NCBI GenBank assembly: GCA_028826165.1
Contig: JAPDFW010000054.1
Span: 12,501 to 76,500, forward strand
Reading direction: 5' to 3'
Length of the DNA: 64,000 bases
Source: Anaeramoeba ignava
Lineage: Eukaryota; Metamonada; Anaeramoebidae
Shown here piece by piece: positions 45,789 to 56,578 of the stretch. Both the position numbers and the translations under genes were made by a program. Position 1 is the first letter of the stretch. The number at the start of each line of letters is the position of its first letter. The notes under the pieces were generated by a model that was not told the origin of the DNA, did no database searches, and saw nothing but the letters and a program-made list of their open reading frames with translations.

Positions 45789-47798
45789 TTAATTATTTTT
45801 GCAAGCGAAACATCCTCCAAAATCATGTTTAGTTAAAAGTAAAGTTCTAATTTCTTTATTTTTTGTAGAATCATAAGCATTTTTTTTCTATTAAATTTTA
45901 AATTTAAATAAAATTTAATTTTTGAATTGGTTTTCTTTTTTAAAAAACAAACAAATTTTTTACTTTCTAAAAATTTAATTTAATTTAATTTAATTTAAAA
46001 AATTTAATTTTAAAAAGAAAATTTACATTATTTTTCTCTAATAAAGAAACTCCTCCTAATAATAATTCTTTAACAACATCAATATAATTATTTTGACAAG
46101 CTAAAATTAGAGCAGTATCTCCCTATTTAAATATAAAATGAATTAATTAAAATGATAAAAAACGCAATTTAATTTTTAAAATGAAAATTAATTTATTTAC
46201 AAACTATTTAAAAAAATAAATGAATTAATCTCTTTTTTTTTCTTATTATTTATTTTGAAATTACTTTATCTTTTAAATCAACTTTAATTCCACTTTTAAT
46301 TAATTCACGAACAATTAAAGGATGATTACACATTGAAGCTAAATGTAAACATGATTCACCCTATTTATTAAAAAATCAATTAAAAAATCAATTAAAAATT
46401 TTTGATTTAATTACATTCTAATTATTAAAAATAATTTTTGAAAATAAAAATTAATTGAATAAAATCATTTTTCTTTTTTTAAAAAATTTGGATTAAAAAA
46501 ATTTACAACCTTAAATTTAATTAAAAAAAAAGAATAAAAACATTTTTTTTATATTTTAATTAAATAAAATAAAGATTAAAAATAAAATACTCTTTCAACT
46601 TCATTTAAAGGAGCTTTATGAGAAATTAATTCTTGAACAATTTCTAAATAACCTTCTTGGCAAGCCATTAATAAAGGAGAAGCACCATTCTTGAGTTAAA
46701 AAAAAAAGATTTTCAATTTAAAAGATTTTCAATTTAAAAGATTTTTAATATAAAAGATTTTTAATATAAAAGATTTTTAATATAAAACATTTTCAATTTA
46801 AATCATTTTCAATTTAAATCATTTTCAATTTAAAAGATTTTCAATTTAAAAGATTTTTAATATAAAATATTTTTATAATACTCACATAATTACAAATATC
46901 CAATTTAACTTTTCTAGAAATTAATTCTTGAACAATTTCTAAATAACCTTCTTGACTTGCAATTAATAAAGAAGTTGATCCCTTTTATTTGAGGATTAAT
47001 TAATTTAAATTCAAATATTATTAAATTAAATTTAATTTAAATATTATTATTATTATTATTATTAAATTAAATTTAATTTAAATATTATTATTAAATTTAA
47101 TTTAATTTAAATATTATTATTAAATTTAATTTAATTTAAATATTATTATTAAATTTAATTTAATTTAAATATTATTATTAAATTTAATTTAATTTAAATA
47201 TTATTATTAAATTTAATTTAATTTAAATATTATTATTAAATTTAATTTAATTATTTTTTACTTTCTAAATTTAAATTAATTAATTTTAAATAATTTTTTA
47301 AAAATAAAAAATCAAATTTTGCTTTTTTTCTAACTTTGTTCTGATGATTAATATTTGCTCCTTGATCTAATAGAAATTTTACTGTCTCAAGTTTATTATC
47401 TTGTGTGGCTATTAAAAGTGGAGTCCATCCCTTTTTTTATTTAATAAATTAAATTCATTTATATTCTCAATATAAAAATAATTTTTTGTTTTAAAATATT
47501 TTTTTTACTTCCTTTTTTTTTTTATAAATTTTTTTTGTTTTTCCAAAAATTGATAAATTAAATTATATTTTTTAAATAAAACTTAAATACACTTGTTGTT
47601 GATTCAATTTTAACTCCGATTTTTAATAATTTTTTAATTGTTTCTATATTTCCTTCTTGAGATGCTTGAAATAAATGTTGTTCAAACTTTTTATTATTTT
47701 TATTTTTTATTTTTGATTTTTAAATAAATTTAATAATAAATAATCATAAATTTTAAATAAAAATAAATAAAACAAACTCTTTTTTGTTTTTTATCCAT
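45789..47798 (-). CDS. Ankyrin-repeat protein, one repeat per exon, 8 exons
   Basis: Exons on minus are 47798-47778, 47686-47591, 47430-47335, 46981-46886, 46689-46591, 46360-46265, 46122-46027 and 45887-45789, in total 699 nt (232 residues). Every junction is phase 0. Exon 1 encodes only MDKKQKR. Exons 2-7 are 96 nt (exon 5 is 99) and each encodes one ankyrin repeat cut at the same point, beginning G-x-T/S-x-L (GWTPLLIATQDNKLETVKFL, GSTSLLIASQEGYLEIVQEL, GDTALILACQNNYIDVVKEL). Exon 8 is a short cap ending DFGGCFACKNN. Exons 4 and 5 share nearly identical DNA over aagaaggttatttagaaatt. No other domain is present, so it is a small binding protein with unknown partner. The start lies about 100 bp from that of SLY1. 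Confidence 0.9.
46982..47334 (-). repeat. Intron 3 of the ankyrin gene: TTTAATTTAAATATTATTA repeat
   Basis: At 47040-47250 a unit of about 28 bp (ttaaatttaatttaatttaaatattatta) is repeated about seven times. Intron 4 (46690-46885) holds a different repeat (aaagatttttaatata / catttttcaattt-like units). Confidence 0.75.
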
Positions 47799-47903
47799 TT
47801 TTAATTGAATTTAAAAAAATGAAAAATGAAAAAAATGAAAAAAATGAAAAAAACTTTTTTTTTATGAAATTTTTTTTTTCATTTTTTTTCTTTTTTTAAA
47901 AAA
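47799..47903. promoter_or_regulatory. 105-bp divergent promoter, ankyrin gene / SLY1
   Basis: Four inverted start motifs (aaaaatgaaaaatgaaaaaaatg) point to the ankyrin gene. An A-tract/T-tract switch and TTTTTTTTTTCATTTTTTTTC point to SLY1. Confidence 0.5.
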
Positions 47904-50900
47904 ATGAATTTAAGAGAAAAACAATATAATAATTTATTAAAAGTTTTACATCCAGAAGAAAAATATCAAACAATAAGTCAAAGTAATTGGAAAATATTGA
48001 TATTTGATAAGGATTGCCATCAAATAATTTCTTCTTTATTTACTCTTATGGATTTAAGAAAGAATGGAATTACATTGCATTTACAAATCAATTTGGAAAG
48101 ACATTTAATTCAAGATTCTCCAACTATTTATTTTTGTCGTCCTACAAAGAAAAATATTAATATAATAATTGGGGTAGGGCTTAATAAAATATTTAATATT
48201 TAATACAATTCAATTCAATTTAGTTCAATTCAATTTAATTCAATTCAATATTTAATATTCAATTTAATTCAATTCAATATTCAATTCAATTCAATTTAAT
48301 TCAATTTAATTCAATTTTCAATATTCAATTCAATTCAATTCAATTCAATTGAATTAAATTCAATTCAATTTAATTTAATTTAATATTTAATTAAATTCAA
48401 TTCAATTTAATTTAATTTAATATTTAATTCAATTCAATTCAATTTAATTCAATATTCAATTCAATTCAATTCAATTTAGTTCAATATTCAATTCAATTTA
48501 ATATTCAATTCAATTTAATTCAATTCAATATTTATTAATTCAATTTAATTCAATTCAATATTTAATTCAATTCAATATTTAAATTCAATTAATATTTCAA
48601 TATTTCCAATTATTCAATTCAATTTCATTAATATTTATTCAATTCAATTCAATTCAATATTCAATTCAATTCAATTTCAATATTCAATTCAATATTTAAT
48701 TCAATATTTAATTTCAATTCAATTCAATATTCAATTCAATTTAATATTTAATTCCAATTTCAATATTTAATTCAATTCAATATTTAATTCAATTCAATAT
48801 TCAATTCAATTTAATTCAATTCAATTAATTTCAATTCAATTTAATTCAATTCAATTATTCAATTATTTATTTAATATTTAATTTAATATTTAATTTTTAA
48901 TATTCAATAATAATTTAATTCAATTTAATATTTAATATTTATTTAATTTCAATTTATTCAATTTAATTCAATTAATTCCATTTCAATTCAATTCAATTCA
49001 ATTCCATTCAATTTAATTCGATTCAATTCCAATCAATTTAATTTTAATTCAATTTAATAATTCCAATTTCAATTCAATTTTAATTCAATTCAAATTCAAT
49101 TTAATTTAATTCAATTTAATTCAATATTCAATATTTAATTCAATTCCATTCAATATTTTCAATTTAATATTTAATTTAATATTCAATTCAATATTCAATT
49201 CAATTCCAATATACTAATTCAATATTCAATTTATTTTCAATATTCAATTCCAATATTCAATTATTCAATATTTAATTTAATTTAATTCAATATTCAATAT
49301 TTAATTCTATTCCAATTTAATATTTAATTCAATTTAATTCAATTCAATATTTAATATTCAAATTCAATTTTAATTCAATTCAATTCATTTAATTCAATTC
49401 AATTCAATTCAATTCATATTTAATTCAATTTAATTCAATATTTTAATTTAATATTTAATTCAATTCAAATTTATTCAATTCAATATTCAATATTTAATTT
49501 AATTTAATTCAATATTTAATTCAATTCAATTCAATATTTAATATTCAATTTAATTCAATATTTAATATTTAATTCAATTCATTTAATTCAATTCAATTTT
49601 TTAAATATTTAATTCAATTTAATTTAATTCAATTCAAATTCAATATTCAATTCAATTCAATATTTAATATTCAATTCAATATTTAATTCAATTCAATTTA
49701 ATTTAATATTTAATTCAATATTTAATATAATATTTAATTCAATTCAATTCAATTCAATATTTAATTTAATTCAATTTAATATTCAATTCAATTCAATTCA
49801 ATATTTAATTTTATTTATAATTTTATTTATAAATTTATTTATAAATTTATTAAGGATTGCTCAAAAGGTATTTATGATTCTTTATACTTAAATTTCACAC
49901 CTTCAATTAGTCGAGAAAATTTAGAACAACTTGCTCGAGGTCTTTTAGAAACTGATTCAACTCAAAAAATTAATAAAATAATTGATCATTATTTAAATTA
50001 TATCACATATGAAGAAACATTTTTTACTTTAAATATTAAAAATTCATATTATAAACTTCAAGTGGATAATCAAAACGAAAGCAAGATAACAAAAACAATC
50101 AATCAAATTGTAGAAGGATTATTTGGGGTTCTTGTAACACTTAAAGTAATCCCAATAATTCGCTGCCCACCTAATGGAGCAGCAGCATTTGTTGCGAAAG
50201 AATTGAATAAAAAAATTTATGAACACTTGAAACAACCAAGAAATTTATTTCAAGAAGAAACCCCACTTTCAGTTGTAAATTTCCAGAGAATAACACTTAT
50301 CATATTAGATAGAGATATTGATTTCAATGTGATGCTTCATCATTCATGGATTTATCATTCATTAATATATGATGTTTTGGAAACTTCTTTAAATCAAGTC
50401 ACAGTCGATGTTGATCTTGAAGCAAAAACAAATGAAAATTCAAATGAAAATTCAAATGAAAAACCAAAGGAGAATTCAAACGAAAATTCGTTTAAGAAAA
50501 ATAATAAGAAAACCTTTTATATTCATGAAGACGATGATTTTTGGAAAGATAATCATTTTAAACCATTTCCTGATATTGGAGATCAAATCAGTATATTAAC
50601 AAAGGAATTCCAAGAAAATAAGGCTAATATTACCGAACCAGATCTAAATTTGGATGTTATGCAAAACGCACAGAATTTATCTTCCAAAGTTTCAAATCTT
50701 CCCCAATTACAAAAACGAAAAAAAGAGATTGACAAACACACATCAATCGCAACTGGGATTTTAGAGCAAATTCAACAACGTGATTTGGGAACATTTTTTG
50801 ATGTGGAACAGGCAGTAATGGGGTCTTCTTCAACGTCTTCAAACGAATTCCAAGACGTTCTTAAACTTCTTAGAAACCCAAAAGGATCTTCTTTTGATAA

Positions 50901-51447
50901 ATTGAGATTGTTTTTAATTTATTTCATTTCAAAACAAACAATTAAAGAAGATGATTTGAATGTTTTGCTCAAAACACTTGAAGAACAGAATATTGAATAT
51001 CAAAGCTATTACAACCACTTCAACGAATTGAAAATGTTGCAAAAAAAACAAATGCAAATGAACGCAAATTCGCGTTCGAAAAATAACAATATTTTCAGAG
51101 ATATTGCACAAAAATTCGGGCTTCATGAAATGCTTCCCAAACGTTATGAACTCCCAATAACGCGCGTTGTTTCTTCTATTATGAATGTCAAGCAAGACAC
51201 TAAATCCGCAAATTATTTTTTTGATTATTTGGATCCAAAAAAAATGCCAAAATATCAAACTCCTTTTAAATCTGCAATTGTTTTTGTTGTTGGAGGTGGA
51301 AATCCTTCTGAATTTATTAATCTTAAACAATTTTCTGATTCTCAACAAATGAAACGTAATATTATTTATGGTTCAACAGAAATTATTAATGCTCAAGAAT
51401 TTTTGAATCAATTATCTTTGAAAATTGGAAATGATGAAAAAATTTGA
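47904..51447 (+). CDS. SCFD1: Sec1/Munc18-family protein Sly1 (SCFD1), 2 exons
   Basis: SM protein that guards SNARE assembly in ER-Golgi transport. Exon 1 is 47904-48173 and exon 2 is 49855-51447, in total 1863 nt (620 residues; human 642), with a phase-0 junction. The joined protein follows Sly1: WKILIFDKDCHQIISSLFTL, RKNGITLHLQIN, YDSLYLNFTPSISRENLEQL, VTLKVIPIIRCPPNG, FQRITLIILDRDIDFNVMLH, HHSWIYHSLIYDVL, DKLRLFLIYFISK, YELPITRVVSSIM and the family signature FKSAIVFVVGGGNPSEF near the C-terminus. A Lys/Asn/Glu repeat (about residues 272-295) enlarges a surface loop. The single intron is a 1.7-kb TTCAA-type repeat. Confidence 0.95.
48174..49854 (+). repeat. SLY1 intron: TTCAA/TTTAA-type repeat
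   Basis: It has the same repeat family and degree of decay as PEPD intron 1, with donor GTAGGG and acceptor TTAAG. I looked for shattered exon copies like those in PEPD and saw none. Confidence 0.85.
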
Positions 51448-51633
51448 TTAAAAAAAAATTTTCATTCCACTTTTTTTTTTTTCATTCCACTTTTTTTTCT
51501 TTTTCTTTTTCTTTTTCTTTTTAAATTCAATTAATTTTAGAAAATACGAATAAAAAAACAAAAATAATAAAAATTAATTTAAAAATTATTTGAAATTTAA
51601 TTAAAAAATTTATTTAGAAAATTATTTAAAAAA
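51448..51633. terminator. Convergent 3' flank, SLY1 / CS-Sel1 gene
   Basis: Two copies of ttttcattccactttttttt (51460-51500), a variant of the GTTCCAC motif, lie directly after the SLY1 stop, followed by ctttttctttttc. No gene. Confidence 0.35.
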
Positions 51634-54600
51634 TTATTTTCTTTTTTTCATTTTGTAAACCATTATTCCAATTACAATTACAGTAATTGCTCCTATAACA
51701 TAATATTTTGTATTTGAATTTTTTTCTTCTTGATTTTTTTCTTCTTGATTTTTTTCTTTTTGATTTTTTTCAAGATTAATTTCTTGATAAATTTTTTCTT
51801 GATAAATTTTTTGTTGATTTTTATGATCTTTTTTTAAAGAAATGTTTTGAATTTGATTTTGAATTTGGTTTTGATTTTGATTTTGATTTTGATTTTGATT
51901 TTGATTATTTATATTTTTTTGAGATCCTTCAATCAATCTTTCAATAAATGAATCAACTTTGATTTCTGGTTTTAATTCTTTTGCTTTTTGAAAGAATTTA
52001 TTTGCTTTATAAGAATCAATTTGAATTTCTTCTCCAGTTATATATAAAACAGCTAAATTATACATTGCTTCTGGATTTGCTGCATTTGCTGATTTTTCAA
52101 GATATTTTATTGCTAAATTGATGTCTTTTTTTAATCCAAATCCTCCTATTGTATAAAGACATCCTAAATCATATGCTGCTGAAATATTTCCATTATCAAG
52201 TGCTAATTGATAATATTTTTTTGCTTTTGAATAATTTTTTTTGCATCCATTTCCATTTTGATAACAATTTCCAACCTAAAAAAAAAATCATAATTATTAA
52301 TATCAATTTTATCCGAATTTAAGTTGTTTTATGAAATTGTTTATATTAACACAATTTTTCAATGAATGAATATTTGATATTCTTGGAAATGAGAAAGAGT
52401 TTTTGTTGTTTTTTAGGTGAATCAAAATCAAAAAGAAAACCAAAAAATCAAAGAAAAGAAAAAATAAAATTTTTGGATTAATGATTTTTTTCTTTCCAAA
52501 AGGAGAAAGATCAAAAATTTGCCCGATTCTCAAAAAATTTTTTGATTTGAGGCAAAAAAAATTTTTTTTTTTTGGTTCAGTAGATCCAAATAAAATTTCA
52601 TTCCAAAAAAATTCAAGATCAACATACGATTAATGTTTCAATATTGGGATATTTATTTGTCAATTTGACATCAAATTCATCCAAAGACTTTTTTGAAGAA
52701 ATTTTGATCGCAAATCAACTTAATTTTTCATAGTGGAGAAAAATAAAAAACTTGTTGATGTAGTGAAAAAACTAACGATTTTATTTTATTCTTTTTGATC
52801 GATCAGACGCAACCTGTGCAAATTTTCGATGAAAAGAACATGCTTACCTTATCTTGTTGGAAAATAATCACGAGATGAAATTTTGCACAGGTTGGGGCAA
52901 CCCTATTTTTTCGATCATTTTTGTAATTAGAGAAATTTTAATCAAATCAACTTATTCATTTTGTCATTTTGTGAGAATAATCATTTTAGAATTGAATGAA
53001 GAGAACAATATATTTAAGACAGGTAGTTCATTCCAAAAAAAAAATTAATTGAAAACAAATTCAAAAAAATTTTAAAAAAAAAAAAATTTCAAAAATCCAA
53101 AAATCAGTTAATCAAAATTTCCTTAAGAAAATGAATGAATTTGACAACAGAAAACAACAAAACTCTTTCTCATTTCTCGTGTTTGAATTTTGTCTCAAAA
53201 ATAATTCCTTCATTCAAAAATTGTGTTATTCTTTTGAATACAATAAATTGTGCATTTGATGAACCAAGAAATGCTGCTTTTTTCCAAAAAATAAATGCTT
53301 TATTTATATCTTTTTCTATTGGAAATCCAGTATATTCAAAACTATAAAGCATAGCTAATTTAATAGTACTTTGTCTATGCCCTTTATTATATGATGAAAG
53401 AAGATATTTAAGCGATTTATCAAAAACTCTTTGAGATTCATAATACTTGGATAGTAAAAATCTAAAAAGAAAGAAATTATATAAATAAATATATAAATAA
53501 ATATATAAATAAATATATAAATAATTATATAAATAATTATATAAATAAATATATAAATATATAAATAAATAAATATATAAATAAATATATAAATAAATAT
53601 ATAAATAAATATATAAATAAATATATAAAAATAAATAAAAAATAAATAAAATATATAAATAAATATATAAATAAATATAAACAAATATATAAAAATAATA
53701 TATAAATATATAAACAAATATATAAATAAATAAACAAAAAAAAACAAATAAATAATATAAAAATATAAATAAATAAATAAACAAAATATAAAATAAATAT
53801 ATAAATAAATATATAAATAAATATATAATTAAATATATAAATATATAAATAAATATATAAACAAAATAAATAAAAATATAAAAATAAAAATATATAATTA
53901 AATAAAACATATAAATAAAATATAATAAACAATAAACAAAATAAAATAAATAAATAAATAAATAAATAAAATAAATATATAAATAAACAACATATAATTA
54001 AAATATATAATTAAATATATAATAAAAAATATCATATAAAATAAATAAAAAAAAAAAATATATAAACAAATATATAAATAAATATATAAATAAATATATA
54101 AATAAATATAAAAAAAAACAAATAAACAACATATAAAAATAAAATATAAAAAACAAATATATAAAAAAATAAATAAATAAATAAAAAAAAAACAAATATA
54201 TAAAATATATATATAAATAAATATATAATTAAATATATAAATAAATATATAATTAAATATATAAATAAATATATAAATAAATATAATTAAATATATAAAT
54301 AAATATATAAATAAATATATAAATAAAAATAAATAAAATATATAAATAAATATATAAATAAATATATAAATAAATTTATAAATAAATATATAAATAATTA
54401 TATAAATAAATATTTAAATAAATATATAAATAAATATATAAATAATTATATAAATAAATATATAAATAAATATATAAATAAATATATAAATTTATAAGTA
54501 AATACTCAGAATGAGGATCTAAATAGCCTTTTGGATGTTCTTTTATTATAACAAAAGGCCAATTTGATAAATTTGATTTAAATAATTTAAATTGAAAAAT

Positions 54601-54798
54601 TTTAGTTTTTTGATCAAAATTTTTTGTGCTTTTTTCAACAATAATAGAAGAATATAAAGTTCCTGAAATAATAGGATTTGTTGAAGAAATAGTTAAAAAA
54701 ATTGATGTTTCTGTTAATTCTATAATAAGTTGTTGTGGATTTTGTATTTCAAATTGAATTATAATTTCTTGAGAATTTTGAGAAAAATTATATTGCAT
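51634..54798 (-). CDS. CS (p23/NudC-like) domain plus Sel1 repeats plus tail anchor, 3 exons
   Basis: Exons on minus are 54798-54506, 53461-53242 and 52275-51634, in total 1155 nt (384 residues). Phases 2 and 0 fit, and the exon 2/3 joint rebuilds a perfect Sel1 repeat (GSSNAQFI|VGNCYQNGNGCKK). Residues 1-98 form a CS domain (IIIQFEIQNPQQLIIELTET, ISGTLYSSIIVEKSTKNF, W-P-F). Three or more Sel1-like repeats follow (AMLYSFEYTGFPIEKDINKA, AAYDLGCLYTIGGFGLKKD, AMYNLAVLYITGEE). A (NQ)n and Glu/Lys linker leads to a single C-terminal membrane helix (YYVIGAITVIVIGIMVY) with a basic end. CS domains are Hsp90/dynein co-chaperone folds, and Sel1 repeats scaffold ER quality-control complexes. A tail-anchored co-chaperone on ER or mitochondria is a reasonable inference. 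Intron 2 (966 bp) is unusual non-repeat DNA. Confidence 0.82.
52276..53241. other. CS-Sel1 intron 2: complex, non-repetitive sequence
   Basis: Unlike all other long introns here, this 966-bp intron is not simple repeat. It contains a strong inverted repeat (52810-52894), TGATCGA near both sides (52797 and 52911), and the phrase ttcattccaaaaaaa twice (52598 and 53028). No coding frame with recognisable content is seen on either strand. It may be an inserted small element or house an RNA gene. Confidence 0.6.
52810..52911 (+). ncRNA. Candidate structured RNA (hairpin; U1-like features), unproved
   Basis: 18-nt arms CAACCTGTGCAAATTTTC (52810-52827) and GAAATTTTGCACAGGTTG (52877-52894) pair with one mismatch around a 49-nt loop. 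Inside the loop are CTTACCTT (52843-52850), complementary to a 5' splice site, and a 7-bp stem (52851-52857 with 52870-52876) whose 3' side includes ATCACGA. GGTTG at 52890 can pair instead with CAACC at 52898, forming a second small hairpin, followed by a T6 run (52906-52911). The CTTACCT, ATCACGA and T-rich features resemble a short U1 snRNA, but the 5' flank and the overall fold do not fit cleanly. It may instead be a snoRNA-like or transposon-derived hairpin. Confidence 0.3.
53462..54505 (-). repeat. CS-Sel1 intron 1: (ATAAATAT)n repeat
   Basis: About 1 kb of ataaatatataaata with variants; the minus-strand donor is GTATTT (54505) and the acceptor TTTTTAG (53462). Long membrane-like frames (YLYIYLYI) on the minus strand come from the repeat. 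Confidence 0.9.
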
Positions 54799-54898
54799 AA
54801 TTAAAAAAATAAACAAGAAAATTAAGAAAAAAAAAATGAAAAAAATGATTTTTAATTTTTTTTTTAATTTTTTTTTCATTTTTTTCTTAATTTTTTTA
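54799..54898. promoter_or_regulatory. 100-bp divergent promoter, CS-Sel1 / BTB-TLDc
   Basis: aaaaaaaatgaaaaaaatg is the inverted start motif for the minus gene. TTTTTTTTTTCATTTTTTTC before ATG 54899 serves the plus gene. An in-frame ATG at 54836 lies within this T-rich leader and would add a Phe/Ile run; I prefer 54899. Confidence 0.5.
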
Positions 54899-56320
54899 AT
54901 GAATAAACAAAATTGGTCAAAAATTTTAAATCAAGAATATGTTCGTGATTTTGAACGTTTAATGGAAAAAGAATCAACAAATTCAAACTTTAAAATAATA
55001 GTTGGAAATGAAAAAATGGAATTTGGATGCAGTAAATTGATTTTATTTTATAGAAGTAGTTTTTTTACAAATTATTTAACTCACAATGAAACGGATCAAG
55101 TGTTTTTTCCAGATATTTCCCCTGTTGTAATGCCAGGCATCATTCGATACATATATACATCACGAATAACTGTTCCCACAAAATGGATCATTGACTTTTA
55201 TTATGCAATTTGTAAATTCCAGTTTAACGAACTTAGAAATTTACTATTTAATTGGATCATGGATCACTTAAACTCCGAAACAGTGCTTCAATGGTTCGAC
55301 CAAATTGCAACCCTCAAATCCCAGCCTCTTCTGCAGAAATGCTTCTCAATCATCTCGGAAAATCTACCTGGTGTTTTCTTCCAAGAAGCTTTTCTTACTT
55401 TGAAAGAAGATAGTTTGATCTCAATTTTGGATCAATTTAAAAACTCAATTGAATTTTCAAAAGAAATTCTTAATTGTTTGGCAAATTGGGTTGATCGAAA
55501 ATTTCACTTTTCTAATGATTCTCAGGATTCAAAATATCAGATGGAAATCACTCATTTTCTTTCTGCATTTTTGAAAAAAATTGGTGTCAAAAATATCGAT
55601 AATTTAGAATCAATATTTTTTGATAAAAATCAAACTTTGAAAATTAGTCACAATCCAGATATCATGGAATGCGCTGAATTTTTCCAAGAAATGGTGACTG
55701 AATATGACAACGATGGTAACCAAAAGCTAATCTTCAGATCTCAAGAAAGCGGGATTCAAACATCAAAGATCATCAACGGTTCAATGGAACTTTTAAATTG
55801 TTTGAAAAATTGGTTGAATAAGGATTTTTTTCTTGCTTCGACTCTCTGCTATTCGTATTCTCCAATAGCAGAGGAGAAGCTGCTCACAAAACCAGATTTC
55901 CACAAATGGTGTGACAACAAAGGACCGACCCTTGTTATCATTTTGACTACCAAGGGAATGATTTTTGGCGGTTATACTTCTGTCGGTTGGAAAAATCAAT
56001 TTGGAAATTGCAAATATTTTAAAGATTCTCAATCGTTTCTATTTTCTTTAATCAATCCTTCTAAAAAAATGAGAAAATTCCCAATTAAACCCGGTCAAGA
56101 GGATTATGCCGTTTATTTCGATAAGAATTTGGGTCCTGTTTTTGGTTTTGGTCACGATCTTTATGTTGAACAATCAATTATTTCAGGTTTTTCTAACTGT
56201 GGTTTCTCTTATTATGATAATGTTGATTCTTCAAATCAACAAGAAATTTCTGTTCAATTTTTTTCTTCTGAACAAAGTTATTGGGAAATTCAATATTTAG
56301 AAGTATATACTTTGTTATAA
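54899..56320 (+). CDS. BTB-TLDc domain protein
   Basis: A single exon, 473 residues from ATG 54899. An N-terminal BTB domain (about 20-110) has FKIIVGNEKMEFGCSKLILF, SSFFTNYL and IIRYIYTSRITVP. A BACK-like helical region follows to about 245. The TLDc domain (about 295-473) has LNKDFFLASTLCYSYSP, GPTLVIILTTKGMIFGGYTS, LGPVFGFGHDLYVEQ and YWEIQYLEVYTLL at the very C-terminus. TLDc domains bind V-ATPase or occur in stress-response proteins; BTB-TLDc proteins are abundant in some amoebae and in Entamoeba-like protists. The substrate is unknown. The gene is less AT-rich than the flanks. Confidence 0.88.
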   Translation: MNKQNWSKILNQEYVRDFERLMEKESTNSNFKIIVGNEKMEFGCSKLILFYRSSFFTNYLTHNETDQVFFPDISPVVMPGIIRYIYTSRITVPTKWIIDFYYAICKFQFNELRNLLFNWIMDHLNSETVLQWFDQIATLKSQPLLQKCFSIISENLPGVFFQEAFLTLKEDSLISILDQFKNSIEFSKEILNCLANWVDRKFHFSNDSQDSKYQMEITHFLSAFLKKIGVKNIDNLESIFFDKNQTLKISHNPDIMECAEFFQEMVTEYDNDGNQKLIFRSQESGIQTSKIINGSMELLNCLKNWLNKDFFLASTLCYSYSPIAEEKLLTKPDFHKWCDNKGPTLVIILTTKGMIFGGYTSVGWKNQFGNCKYFKDSQSFLFSLINPSKKMRKFPIKPGQEDYAVYFDKNLGPVFGFGHDLYVEQSIISGFSNCGFSYYDNVDSSNQQEISVQFFSSEQSYWEIQYLEVYTLL

Positions 56321-56578
56321 TTTTATGAAAAATAAACCAAAACAAAAACAATTTCAAAAACAAAACAAAATCAATTTAAAAATGAATTTAAAAATGAATT
56401 TAAAAATGAATTTAAAAATCAATTTAGAAATGAATTTAAAAATCAATTTAAAAATCAATTTAAAATGAATTTAAAAATGAATTTAAAAATCAATTTAAAA
56501 ATCAATTTAAAAATGAATTTAAAAATCAATTTAAAAATCAATTTAAAAATCAATTTAAAAATCAATTTAAAAATGAAT
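56321..56578. repeat. Convergent 3' region with (AAAAATCAATTT/AAAAATGAATTT) repeat
   Basis: 12-bp units run up to the cyclin stop (56579). No gene; both-strand frames here are repeat artefacts. Confidence 0.75.

Noticed and set aside
53170-54195. Membrane-like frames rich in Tyr/Leu/Ile/Phe on the minus strand
   Set aside because: They are translations of the ATAAATAT repeat in intron 1 of the CS-Sel1 gene; only the last part is a true exon.
54836-54898. Upstream in-frame ATG giving a hydrophobic N-terminus to the BTB-TLDc protein
   Set aside because: The stretch is the T-rich start-site element seen before other genes; a signal peptide would be odd on a BTB-TLDc protein.
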